This document shows positions 26,521 to 34,739 of a DNA stretch of 64,000 bases, piece after piece; within the stretch, counting starts at the first letter, position 1; every line of letters begins with the position of its first letter. Source of the DNA: Calothrix sp. NIES-3974 (GTDB lineage: Bacteria > Cyanobacteriota > Cyanobacteriia > Cyanobacteriales > Nostocaceae); the NCBI RefSeq assembly GCF_002368395.1, contig NZ_AP018254.1, positions 1,426,001 through 1,490,000 on the forward strand, written 5' to 3'. The notes beneath the pieces are model-generated. The model was given only the letters and a program-made list of their open reading frames with translations. It did no database searches and was not told the DNA's origin. The position numbers were made by a program, and so were the translations under genes.

Positions 26521-29517
26521 TTATATTCCTTGGCTTTTTTTACCCGATTCCCGACTCCCGATTCCCGACTCCCGTTGTTTTATTTTCCAAGGAATCATGG
26601 GGTCGGTGGCAAGTTTTTTCGATACTTCATAGGCTCCATATTGATTTAGATGACTGGGGTCTGAGAAAAATTGATTTTGGGTGGGAAAAAGTAAACTTAA
26701 ATCGCGAAAAATAAAGTGGGAGTTTTCACTGGCTATTTGCAACATGTATTGCTGAAATTCCTGTTCGTGGATTGTACGATATTGATCTAGATATTCATTG
26801 CTCAAGGGCATATTGACAAATACGAGGGAAATTTTTTGAGTATTGGCAAATTGTAAAATTGCCTGTAGGGCTGCGTCCTGTTGTCCTGATAACAGAAAAG
26901 ATTTATAGTCATTGTCGTAGTTACCGGGAACGCGGGGATGTTTTTGATAGTAGGTTGAGGGGTTGAAGCGGTCGGAAAGGGCTAAGAATCCGTCAAAATC
27001 TACGGTTTGATTGGCTGCTAATGGGGAATCTGGGGAGTTTGATGCGGGATTATTGGCACCCAAACCGGGGAAAAATTTGATTTGGTCGGTGATTAAGCGT
27101 TTCAACTCTTGACGATGGGGATAGGTGGCAAATAGGTTACTGAACCGTTCATTTAACCAGTTATTGGCGATTTGATAGCTGTTGCTGTGATTTTTTGCGG
27201 GCTGACTGGTAAGCTCGGCTGTATCTGATGTTTGTTCACCTTGGTTGCGTTTAATGGCTTGTTCAATGACATACTGATAACCAGGGGATGCCGCGATCGC
27301 ATTAAATGTTAAATCATCCCGACCGCTATTAAAAGCCCGCGCTCCATCTGCCCAAATAATCATTTTTGGTAGTTCTTCCTGGGCAAGGACTTGACGTAAA
27401 ATAAAGTCAACTACTTGGGCTGTCGCACCGTTAATCCCAAAGTTAAAAATATTCAGTTGACTGTAACCTTGATTTTTGAGGGATTTGGCTAAGGCATCTG
27501 GGTCTACTCCCCGTAAGGCTCGTGAAGAACCGATAATCAATACATCCGGGGGATTACCCCACTCTTGAAGTCTTTGTTTATACAGAGCTAGTTGTTCATC
27601 TAGCTGACGAGCGTTGAAGGTGGGAATGGGCGATCGCGCTGCGAGTAAAATGGCTGTGGCGGTTCCATTACCTCTAGGGGGGTTGGTGGTTGTAAAGCCG
27701 GAGGCGTTAAATTCTGCGGAGGGGGAGTTGGTGGTAAATTGGTCTGGGTTGTTTGTTGGTGGGGGTGGAGGTGGACTAGTTACTTGGGTGAGGGGGGTGT
27801 TCGGTTTAGTTTGGGTGATTACGTAATGAAATAACCAATCAGCTTGCACTGTTAATAGTATGCCGAGGGTTCCCCATACAAGTAAAGTTAAATAATTAGA
27901 GGATGGGTAAGTTGTCTGACCGGGGGTGAGGGATTCGGCAAATAGTTGACTGCTAAGTAAAAATTGGCGGATGCGATCGCCTATTGCTCGAATAGTTGTG
28001 GTGACGAAGGTTTGTAGGTCTTCTTTGGTTAAATCGGGACGGATGGTAGCTTCGGCATTGTCGGTTGGTAATAATTCCTGTACGTAGGCTGATGTGGCGG
28101 CAAATTCTGGTGTTGGTTCGGGGACAATGACATCACGAGCTTGAAAATCAGTGCCGTAGTTCCAAAATGGCTCCTTACTACCAGCCCGACGACCGTAAAT
28201 CCTGATACCAGCTATACCGGGAATGCGTAGTTCCCGTATTAACTTACTAATTGGATGAACTACCTGTTTACGCTGGGGACAGATGGGAGCATCGCACATG
28301 ATATGTAATAAATCGCCCCTGCGACTCAGTAAAACCCGAATTCCACCTGTTTTTAAACGCCAATCCAAATTCGGATTAAGTAACCGCTCAATCAAAAATA
28401 AAATTGCTGGTTCATCACCACAGCTAGCAAGTTCCAAAACCGGTTGAGCCAAAGCTGGATGTTCCTTCGCAGGTAAAGATAACCAATCAATCCATGTTGG
28501 TGTATCATTAACTGCTTGGGTTTGTCCGTAGACAGTTGCGGCCGTTATGGCTTGGGGAGCAATGGATTCGAGGAATTTGCCAATAATTTCCAGACATCTT
28601 TGCTTGGGAGGAACATAGGTGGGATTTACACTACTAGCGGGGCTGCAAAAAATATGCAGAGTGGTATCCTTGAGGGTGACAGTTACTTTGGCTTGTAGGG
28701 TGGATAATTCCTGAGCTAACAACCGAGAAATTGCTTGTACATCCCCCCACCGCGACCATTCCTTCAACATTCGTTCGGGAGGAGTTAAATCGATCCGCAA
28801 TAACCAATCGGGTTTGGATTCCCCTTGCACTTGGTTAGCGATAATTGCATCCCCATAGCCCGTTAGATTCAGATGACGCAATTTTGCCGCTACAGGTTCA
28901 GCAATTAACTGGGGGTCAGGACTGTAGGCAGATTGACAAAAAACCCACAGCCGGAAATTATCTGGGTTTTGGGAAAAACGGGACTTGTGGGGGCGAACTT
29001 TCACCTGGACATCAATCCCCAAAGGGCTGAGAGTTTCGCTTAAATACCGCGCGATCGCCTCTGGTTTTCCTTGACGTGCCAAACTTTCATTCGACACAAT
29101 CAAAGCCCCCCCCGGTTCAATTTGTGACCGATTCACCTTGACCAGGGCTTTTTCTACCTGTTCCAAATGGCGGTCAATTTGGTTAAGATAAACCCGGTGA
29201 CACCATCGCGGTCGCTGTTCACCTTTTTTTCTGCCGTAGACAAATACTTGGTATATTGAGGGCTGCTCACGATTTTGGGTTTCCCCAACTTGATTGGCCT
29301 TGGTTAATGCATCCAAATCCGTCTGCTGTAGCGCTCTGAGTAAATCCGAGAGCATCTGCCAACGCTGGGGACATTCCACCGCTTCGCAAAGAATATGTAA
29401 ATCATTGCCAAGCAATCTGATTTTCACCCCAAACGTATTTATACCCGTAGCTTGGCTGACCCATTGTGCCAGGGATTGCTGAGTATCTGGAAGGACTGTT
29501 TTCATGGAAAATTGCAT
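26521..29517 (-). CDS. Large protein with four N-terminal repeats, one TM and a DUF1574/SGNH-like domain
   Basis: A protein of about 998 residues. The N-terminal half has about four diverged copies of an 80-110-residue unit marked by DLHILCEAVECPQRW, DNFRLWVFCQSAYSPDP, TTLHIFCSPASSVNP and DLLHIMCDAPICPQRK, three of them followed by a short VYGRKKGEQRPRW-like or IYGRRAGSKEPFW-like strand. A membrane helix (LTLLVWGTLGILLTVQADWL, about 535-560) and a proline run follow. The C-terminal part is exported and SGNH-like: DVLIIGSSRALRGVDP (block I Ser) and DPSHLNQYGAYEV (Asp-x-x-His), as in DUF1574 and AlgJ-type proteins. It probably acts with the MBOAT protein in polysaccharide O-acylation. Start could also be ATG 29,505. 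Confidence 0.82.
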   Translation of the reverse strand: MQFSMKTVLPDTQQSLAQWVSQATGINTFGVKIRLLGNDLHILCEAVECPQRWQMLSDLLRALQQTDLDALTKANQVGETQNREQPSIYQVFVYGRKKGEQRPRWCHRVYLNQIDRHLEQVEKALVKVNRSQIEPGGALIVSNESLARQGKPEAIARYLSETLSPLGIDVQVKVRPHKSRFSQNPDNFRLWVFCQSAYSPDPQLIAEPVAAKLRHLNLTGYGDAIIANQVQGESKPDWLLRIDLTPPERMLKEWSRWGDVQAISRLLAQELSTLQAKVTVTLKDTTLHIFCSPASSVNPTYVPPKQRCLEIIGKFLESIAPQAITAATVYGQTQAVNDTPTWIDWLSLPAKEHPALAQPVLELASCGDEPAILFLIERLLNPNLDWRLKTGGIRVLLSRRGDLLHIMCDAPICPQRKQVVHPISKLIRELRIPGIAGIRIYGRRAGSKEPFWNYGTDFQARDVIVPEPTPEFAATSAYVQELLPTDNAEATIRPDLTKEDLQTFVTTTIRAIGDRIRQFLLSSQLFAESLTPGQTTYPSSNYLTLLVWGTLGILLTVQADWLFHYVITQTKPNTPLTQVTSPPPPPPTNNPDQFTTNSPSAEFNASGFTTTNPPRGNGTATAILLAARSPIPTFNARQLDEQLALYKQRLQEWGNPPDVLIIGSSRALRGVDPDALAKSLKNQGYSQLNIFNFGINGATAQVVDFILRQVLAQEELPKMIIWADGARAFNSGRDDLTFNAIAASPGYQYVIEQAIKRNQGEQTSDTAELTSQPAKNHSNSYQIANNWLNERFSNLFATYPHRQELKRLITDQIKFFPGLGANNPASNSPDSPLAANQTVDFDGFLALSDRFNPSTYYQKHPRVPGNYDNDYKSFLLSGQQDAALQAILQFANTQKISLVFVNMPLSNEYLDQYRTIHEQEFQQYMLQIASENSHFIFRDLSLLFPTQNQFFSDPSHLNQYGAYEVSKKLATDPMIPWKIKQRESGIGSRESGKKSQGI

Positions 29518-29587
29518 GACAGGACACGGGAAGGCAGAAAAATAAATAAAAGGGAATCCCCACAATACAAAGTTTAGGAGCTTGAAT

Positions 29588-29815
29588 TTAGGAGGTTGTC
29601 ACCTTTTGGGACTGAGGACAGAATTTATACTTAAACCGATTATCCTCTGCCCTATTTTGGTCAAGGAACCTTAAATTTGAAGGATCGAGATCAAAACATA
29701 ATCTTATAAACTGATTTTGGGATTCGTCCAACTCCCATTGGCGAACTTGTAAAATTGTCATCGAATTCAACCGCGATAAATCCTGAATCACCAATAACTT
29801 GTAAACTAGAACCAT
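29588..29815 (-). CDS. Small hypothetical protein
   Basis: A 75-residue frame from an ATG, on the same strand and 70 bp upstream of the SGNH-like gene. The sequence (QVRQWELDESQNQFIRLCFD... FCPQSQKVTTS) has normal composition and HIP1-free DNA, but I recognise no family, signal or membrane segment. An internal Met (MTILQVRQWELDES) could be the real start. It may be a small conserved cyanobacterial gene or a chance frame. Confidence 0.35.
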   Translation of the reverse strand: MVLVYKLLVIQDLSRLNSMTILQVRQWELDESQNQFIRLCFDLDPSNLRFLDQNRAEDNRFKYKFCPQSQKVTTS

Positions 29816-29912
29816 AGAATTATCCTACTGTTTGAGAAATCATCCTACATTTTTTGGCGTGGGGAGAACCTCAACAGTCAGTACAAATCCGATAGGAGTG
29901 AATATCACCGCA

Positions 29913-30170
29913 ATGTCATCAATTAATCCTCCACCATCTTCGACTTCCATGATTCCCGAATTCTTGACCCCTCCTTCTTCCCTCCTACTGGGATTAGGGA
30001 CGATTTGTCTATTAGGGGCAGTATTTTGCCAGAAAGCTGTGGGGGAGACAATCATTTCCTGTTCCCAAGCTAGTGAGGAAATTTTTCGGGGCGATCGCTT
30101 GCCAATTTTGCCATTTCCCTCGACAAATAGCACTAATGATGGTACTGATACCACTTCGATAAACCGTTAA
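29913..30170 (+). CDS. Small single-pass membrane protein, unknown
   Basis: An 85-residue frame from an ATG. A Pro/Ser-rich N-terminus leads to one hydrophobic segment (SSLLLGLGTICLLGAVFC, about 25-42) and a polar tail (SQASEEIFRGDRLPILPFPS). It precedes the PEP carboxylase gene by about 140 bp on the same strand. AGGAG lies 14 nt upstream of the ATG, slightly far. The frame also extends upstream to a TTG at 29,832. Probably a real small cyanobacterial gene, function unknown. Confidence 0.5.
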   Translation: MSSINPPPSSTSMIPEFLTPPSSLLLGLGTICLLGAVFCQKAVGETIISCSQASEEIFRGDRLPILPFPSTNSTNDGTDTTSINR

Positions 30171-30309
30171 ATAGACTACATAATATAACTTTCAAATTTT
30201 ACGCGCTCTACTCACCCTCCGCAATGCTTGCACTAGTTGACATTGAAATCATGATCCTGGGGCAGTGGTTGAGCATACCTACAAACACCCATTTTCGTGG
30301 CCAGCAGAT

Positions 30310-33300
30310 ATGAGTTCCCTTTTATACGATAGTGAAATTGATTCTCCAGCAGTAAATATTGACCCCGAATTGGATTTATTTCTAAGGCAGCGCCTACAAA
30401 TTATGGAGGAACTGTGGGAAAAGGTATTACTGCAAGAATGCGGTCAGCAAATGGTCGATTTGTTACGTCAGTTGCGTGATTTATGCTCACCGGAGGGCCA
30501 TGCTACGAATGAAAACGCGGCTTCGGTATTCAAATTGATTGAGCAGTTGGATATCAATGAGGCGATTCGAGCTTCGCGAGCATTTGCCCTGTATTTTCAG
30601 CTAATTAATATTATTGAGCAGGATTACGAACAACGCCAGCAAATGATGCGCTATAAGGTGGAACCGGAATCTCCGACCCACTATGGTCATCAACAGGTGG
30701 CTTTAGCAGCTGCGGAAACCGTGGGTGCAAATAATAACAGCATTGGAGCCGAAATGCTAGCCAAAAGTTGGCATCAAGCCAATTCTCCCAAAGATAAGGG
30801 TACTTTTGGCAGTTTGTTTCCCAAGTTATTCAAGCTAAATGTTCCTCCTAAACACATTCAACGTTTAATCGATCAATTGGATGTGCGTTTAGTATTTACA
30901 GCCCATCCCACGGAAATTGTCCGCCATACCATTCGTGGTAAACAAAGACGGGTTGTCCAACTTCTCCAGCAATTAGATGCCTTAAATCATCCTTCCAGCT
31001 ATGGTGGAGCTAGTTCTTGGCAAGTGGAAGAGATTCGATCTTTGTTATTGGAAGAAATTCGTCTGTGGTGGCGAACCGACGAGTTACACCAGTTTAAACC
31101 ATCGGTCTTGGATGAAGTTGATTATGCGCTACATTACTTCCAAGAAGTGATTTTTGATGCGATTCCCCAGTTATATCGTCGGTTAAGCAAAACTTTACAG
31201 GCAACCTTTCCCTGGTTGGAACCTCCCCAGAAAAACTTTTGTAAATTTGGTTCCTGGGTGGGGGGCGATCGCGATGGCAATCCCTCTGTAACTCCGGAAA
31301 TTACCTGGGAAACAGCCTGTTATCAACGTCATTTAGTCCTGGAAAAATACATTCAATCAGTAAAATCGCTGCGAGAATTATTAAGTGTCTCCATGCACTG
31401 GAGTGATGTTCTCCCCGATTTACTGGAGTCCTTGGAATTTGATCAATCCCAGTTGGGCAAAGTTTACGAAGAATTAGCCCTACGTTACCGTCAGGAACCC
31501 TACCGTCTCAAACTGTCCTATATCCTCAAACGTTTAGAAAATACCCGCGATCGCAATTCTCTGCTGCAAAATGGTGAAATCCTCAAGGATGAGTTACGGG
31601 AATACTACCGTTCGGGTGATGATTTCTTGAATGAATTGCGGTTAATCCAGCGCAACCTGACGGAAACTGGTCTCAGTTGTCAACACCTAGAAAACTTAAT
31701 TTGCCAAGTCGAAATTTTTGGGTTTAACTTGACCCAGTTGGATATTCGTCAAGAATCTTCCCGTCATAGCGATGCTCTCAACGAAATTCTCACCTACCTA
31801 GGAATTCTTGACCGTTCCTACAATGACCTCAGTGAAGCAGAACGTATATCCTGGTTAGTCAGCGAACTCCAAACCCGTCGTCCCCTCATCCCAGCTGAAT
31901 TACCCTTTAGTGATCGCACCAATGATGTCATTCAAACCATGCGAACCGTGCGATCGCTCCAGCAGGAATTTGGTTACAACATTTGTCAAACCTACATTAT
32001 CAGCATGTGTCGCGAAGTCAGCGACGTGTTAGAAGTACTATTGTTTGCCAAGGAAGCTGGTATTTTTGACCCCGGTACAGCTATCGGTTCCCTGCAAGTA
32101 GTCCCCCTATTTGAAACCGTGGAAGACCTGTTGCGATCGCGCAGTATCATGGCCCAATTATTCGATTTACCCCTGTATCGAGCTTTACTCGCAGGTGGAT
32201 TCCCAGCCATCCACAACCAACCCGATGCACCGGTCTCCCCCCTCACTCCCAACCTCCAAGAAGTCATGTTGGGCTACTCCGACAGCAATAAGGACTCCGG
32301 CTTTTTAAGTAGTAACTGGGAAATTCATAAAGCCCAGAAATCCCTCCAGGAAATCGCTGAAGCTCATGGTATTAATCTACGCATATTTCACGGGCGTGGT
32401 GGTTCCGTGGGTCGCGGTGGTGGGCCAGCCTACGAAGCGATTTTAGCCCAACCAGGTCACAGCATCAATGGACGCATTAAAATCACCGAACAAGGGGAAG
32501 TATTAGCCTCCAAATACTCCCTACGAGATTTAGCCCTGTACAATCTAGAAACCATCACCACCGCAGTCATCCAAGCGAGCTTACTACGTAACGGCTTCGA
32601 CAACATCGAACCCTGGAACGAAATCATGGAAGAACTAGCCGTGCGATCGCGCCAACATTATCGCAACCTGATTTACGAACAACCCGATTTTATTGACTTT
32701 TTCCACCAAGTCACCCCCATCGAAGAAATCAGCCAACTACAAATTAGTTCCCGTCCTGCTCGTCGTCCCTCTGGGCAAAAAAATATTAGCAGTCTCCGGG
32801 CTATACCCTGGGTATTTAGCTGGACACAAACCCGTTTTCTCCTCCCCTCCTGGTATGGAATGGGAACCGCCATGCAGGAATTTCTCAACGAAAACCCAGA
32901 AGAAAACCTGCAATTATTACGTTCCTTTTACGTCAAATGGCCGTTTTTCAAAATGGTGATTTCCAAAGCCGAAATGACCCTAGCCAAGGTTGACCTACAA
33001 ATGGCCCAACACTATGTCCAACAACTTTCCCAACCTGAAGACCGACAACGATTTGAGGCATTATTCGCCCAAATCCGTCAAGAATATTACCTCATTCGTG
33101 ATTTAGTCCTCAAAATCACCCAACACCAACGCTTGCTAGACGGCGACCCCACCCTCCAGCGCTCCGTACAATTACGGAATGCAACAATTGTACCGTTAGG
33201 TTTTATTCAAGTAGCTCTCCTCAAACGTCTGCGAGCATCAAAACAAACCGTCACCACTGGAGTTATCCATTCCCGCTATAGCAAAGGTGAACTATTGCGT

Positions 33301-33354
33301 GGCGCACTTTTGACCATCAACGGTATCGCTGCGGGAATGCGTAACACAGGTTGA
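30310..33354 (+). CDS. ppc: Phosphoenolpyruvate carboxylase
   Basis: A 1014-residue cytosolic enzyme that carboxylates phosphoenolpyruvate with bicarbonate to oxaloacetate, refilling the TCA cycle and feeding aspartate and glutamate synthesis. Catalytic His lies in [18 protein letters not shown]; the glycine loop is [17 protein letters not shown], preceded by [21 protein letters not shown] holds substrate-binding Lys; [13 protein letters not shown] is also present, and the protein ends with the family's MRNTG. Length and all motifs are complete. A GTG at 30,265 would add 15 residues; the ATG is preferred because family proteins start near MSSLLYDSE. Confidence 0.97.
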   Translation: MSSLLYDSEIDSPAVNIDPELDLFLRQRLQIMEELWEKVLLQECGQQMVDLLRQLRDLCSPEGHATNENAASVFKLIEQLDINEAIRASRAFALYFQLINIIEQDYEQRQQMMRYKVEPESPTHYGHQQVALAAAETVGANNNSIGAEMLAKSWHQANSPKDKGTFGSLFPKLFKLNVPPKHIQRLIDQLDVRLVFTAHPTEIVRHTIRGKQRRVVQLLQQLDALNHPSSYGGASSWQVEEIRSLLLEEIRLWWRTDELHQFKPSVLDEVDYALHYFQEVIFDAIPQLYRRLSKTLQATFPWLEPPQKNFCKFGSWVGGDRDGNPSVTPEITWETACYQRHLVLEKYIQSVKSLRELLSVSMHWSDVLPDLLESLEFDQSQLGKVYEELALRYRQEPYRLKLSYILKRLENTRDRNSLLQNGEILKDELREYYRSGDDFLNELRLIQRNLTETGLSCQHLENLICQVEIFGFNLTQLDIRQESSRHSDALNEILTYLGILDRSYNDLSEAERISWLVSELQTRRPLIPAELPFSDRTNDVIQTMRTVRSLQQEFGYNICQTYIISMCREVSDVLEVLLFAKEAGIFDPGTAIGSLQVVPLFETVEDLLRSRSIMAQLFDLPLYRALLAGGFPAIHNQPDAPVSPLTPNLQEVMLGYSDSNKDSGFLSSNWEIHKAQKSLQEIAEAHGINLRIFHGRGGSVGRGGGPAYEAILAQPGHSINGRIKITEQGEVLASKYSLRDLALYNLETITTAVIQASLLRNGFDNIEPWNEIMEELAVRSRQHYRNLIYEQPDFIDFFHQVTPIEEISQLQISSRPARRPSGQKNISSLRAIPWVFSWTQTRFLLPSWYGMGTAMQEFLNENPEENLQLLRSFYVKWPFFKMVISKAEMTLAKVDLQMAQHYVQQLSQPEDRQRFEALFAQIRQEYYLIRDLVLKITQHQRLLDGDPTLQRSVQLRNATIVPLGFIQVALLKRLRASKQTVTTGVIHSRYSKGELLRGALLTINGIAAGMRNTG

Positions 33355-33436
33355 TTTAGATTTGTAGTTGCGGTTTTAGCCCCGAAAAAGCGTTAAGATA
33401 AAAGCGCTCCTTGCACCTCACTCACTTGACAACCTA

Positions 33437-33500
33437 TCCCCTGACTTGAAGGTGAGTGGGGAAAAGCCGCTTTCATACCTAATACATGTAGGCTACTCCC
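33437..33500. repeat. TGAAAGTGAG hairpin repeat, copy 3
   Basis: CTTGAAGGTGAGTGGGGAAA then AGCCGCTTTCATACC and the tail ATACATGTAGGCTACTCCC. It lies directly upstream of the 72-residue gene, so it may carry or overlap its leader. An AGCG..CGCT pair is at about 33,389-33,408. Confidence 0.6.
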
Positions 33501-33515
33501 ATATACTGAAAACCA

Positions 33516-33734
33516 ATGTCTAATCACTTACCACACATCATCCCAGCACTACCACCCCAAGCAGAAGACGTACTAGCAGCAGCCCAAATTACGCGGGAAT
33601 ATTATGCGGAGGTGCGTAGTCGAAACGAATTTGCCCAATACTGTCAATGGTATCATGCCACAGCAGCCGCAAACCGCCATGATTTGCAAAAAATGCGCGG
33701 CGAATTGAATATTTTTGCCTGGTTTCGCCGTTGA
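33516..33734 (+). CDS. Small conserved-looking hypothetical protein
   Basis: A 72-residue soluble protein (PQAEDVLAAAQITREYYAE ... YCQWYHATAAANRHDLQKM) that looks helical and basic at its C-terminus (FAWFRR). It starts with an ATG 160 bp after PEP carboxylase. I do not recognise a family; composition and codon use look like a real gene. Function unknown. Confidence 0.65.
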   Translation: MSNHLPHIIPALPPQAEDVLAAAQITREYYAEVRSRNEFAQYCQWYHATAAANRHDLQKMRGELNIFAWFRR

Positions 33735-33822
33735 TAAAATTACTAATTTTAACTGGAGCGCTTTTAGATTTTCCCTACTTGCTTGATATTCCCAAGCAAA
33801 ACCTAGATATGATACTGTGATA

Positions 33823-33846
33823 CTGGGACTTTCTCTCCAGTCCCAG
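33823..33846. terminator. Hairpin between convergent genes
   Basis: CTGGGACT pairs perfectly with AGTCCCAG around TTCTCTCC, between the plus-strand small gene and the minus-strand ftrV gene. No proper T tract follows on either strand, so terminator function is uncertain. Confidence 0.4.
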
Positions 33847-33860
33847 ATATGAAGGAAAAT

Positions 33861-34100
33861 CTAATCGGGTGAAGAAATCACTTCCAGTTCATTTTCCCGT
33901 AGATGTGCTTTAAACTTTTTGCTATCAGCAAACTGAACTAGAATCGGGAAATTAGCGCTGACAGGTCTACCTTGCCATTCATTCACAATACTGACCACCT
34001 CTCCCTCAAACCCTTGAATATTGAGGGGTTTACCACGATGCTCCGGATGGTGGTAAACAACAATCGAATCTTTAACACGAACGCGATCGCCTACTTTCAT
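33861..34100 (-). CDS. ftrV: Ferredoxin-thioredoxin reductase, variable chain
   Basis: The 79-residue SH3-like alpha/variable subunit of ferredoxin-thioredoxin reductase, which passes electrons from photosynthetic ferredoxin to thioredoxin; it supports the catalytic chain, encoded elsewhere. Diagnostic segments: MKVGDRVRVKDSIVVYHHPE, NIQGFEGEVVSIVNEWQGR, VSANFPILVQF and FKAHLRENELEVI. A GTG at 34,145 would add 15 residues; the ATG gives the usual length. Confidence 0.93.
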   Translation of the reverse strand: MKVGDRVRVKDSIVVYHHPEHRGKPLNIQGFEGEVVSIVNEWQGRPVSANFPILVQFADSKKFKAHLRENELEVISSPD

Positions 34101-34145
34101 ACCGACACTAGAACCTATATTTTTCTGCTGTGTAAGTGTTTCCAC

Positions 34146-34739
34146 ACCCGTCCCTCACGCTAATTGACTAATTGATTTGATGATTCTGGCTGAAACAACT
34201 GGCCATGACTTTGTTGCAAGATTGATTGAAATCAAAACTAACTGACTATTGATAATTGATAATGCAGCAATTTCGATCGGGTACAGAATCAAGATGAAAA
34301 TAATAGACTGGATATCAGCATTCTAAAGTTTTTTTAAATTTAATCACTGTACCTTCTGAAATATGCCTGAATTGCCAGCAGCTTGATTGATTGCAACCAA
34401 ACCTAAATCTATCAGTCTGGGAAAGCAGATTGAACTAGAAGTCGTATATTCAGGAATACAAACCTTAGTTCAATCGCATTTTCTCCAACAGACAAGACAC
34501 GACAACCATAACCAGATTTGAGATTAGACCATAATTTTTATCTTCGCCCTAAATGTACAACAGGTCAATCCACAAATCGATATTCTCATCATAAGTATCG
34601 GAATATTGATTATACTTTACACTGTCAATAAGCGGGCTTTTCGCTGGGGATAGTTCATGGGCAATCTCCCTACCTCTACCCGTCAACTGTCAACTGTCAA
34701 CAAACTAACAGGAAAACATATCAGCCCAGAAATTACAAT
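34146..34739. other. Intergenic, no gene seen
   Basis: About 590 bp between two minus-strand genes. It is AT-rich, with a loosely repeated AATTGCCAGCAGCTTGATTG/GTTGCAAGATTGATTG motif near 34,215 and 34,371 and a GTCAACTGTCAACTGTCAAC run at about 34,682-34,700. No hairpin-T tract or RNA gene was recognised. Confidence 0.4.
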
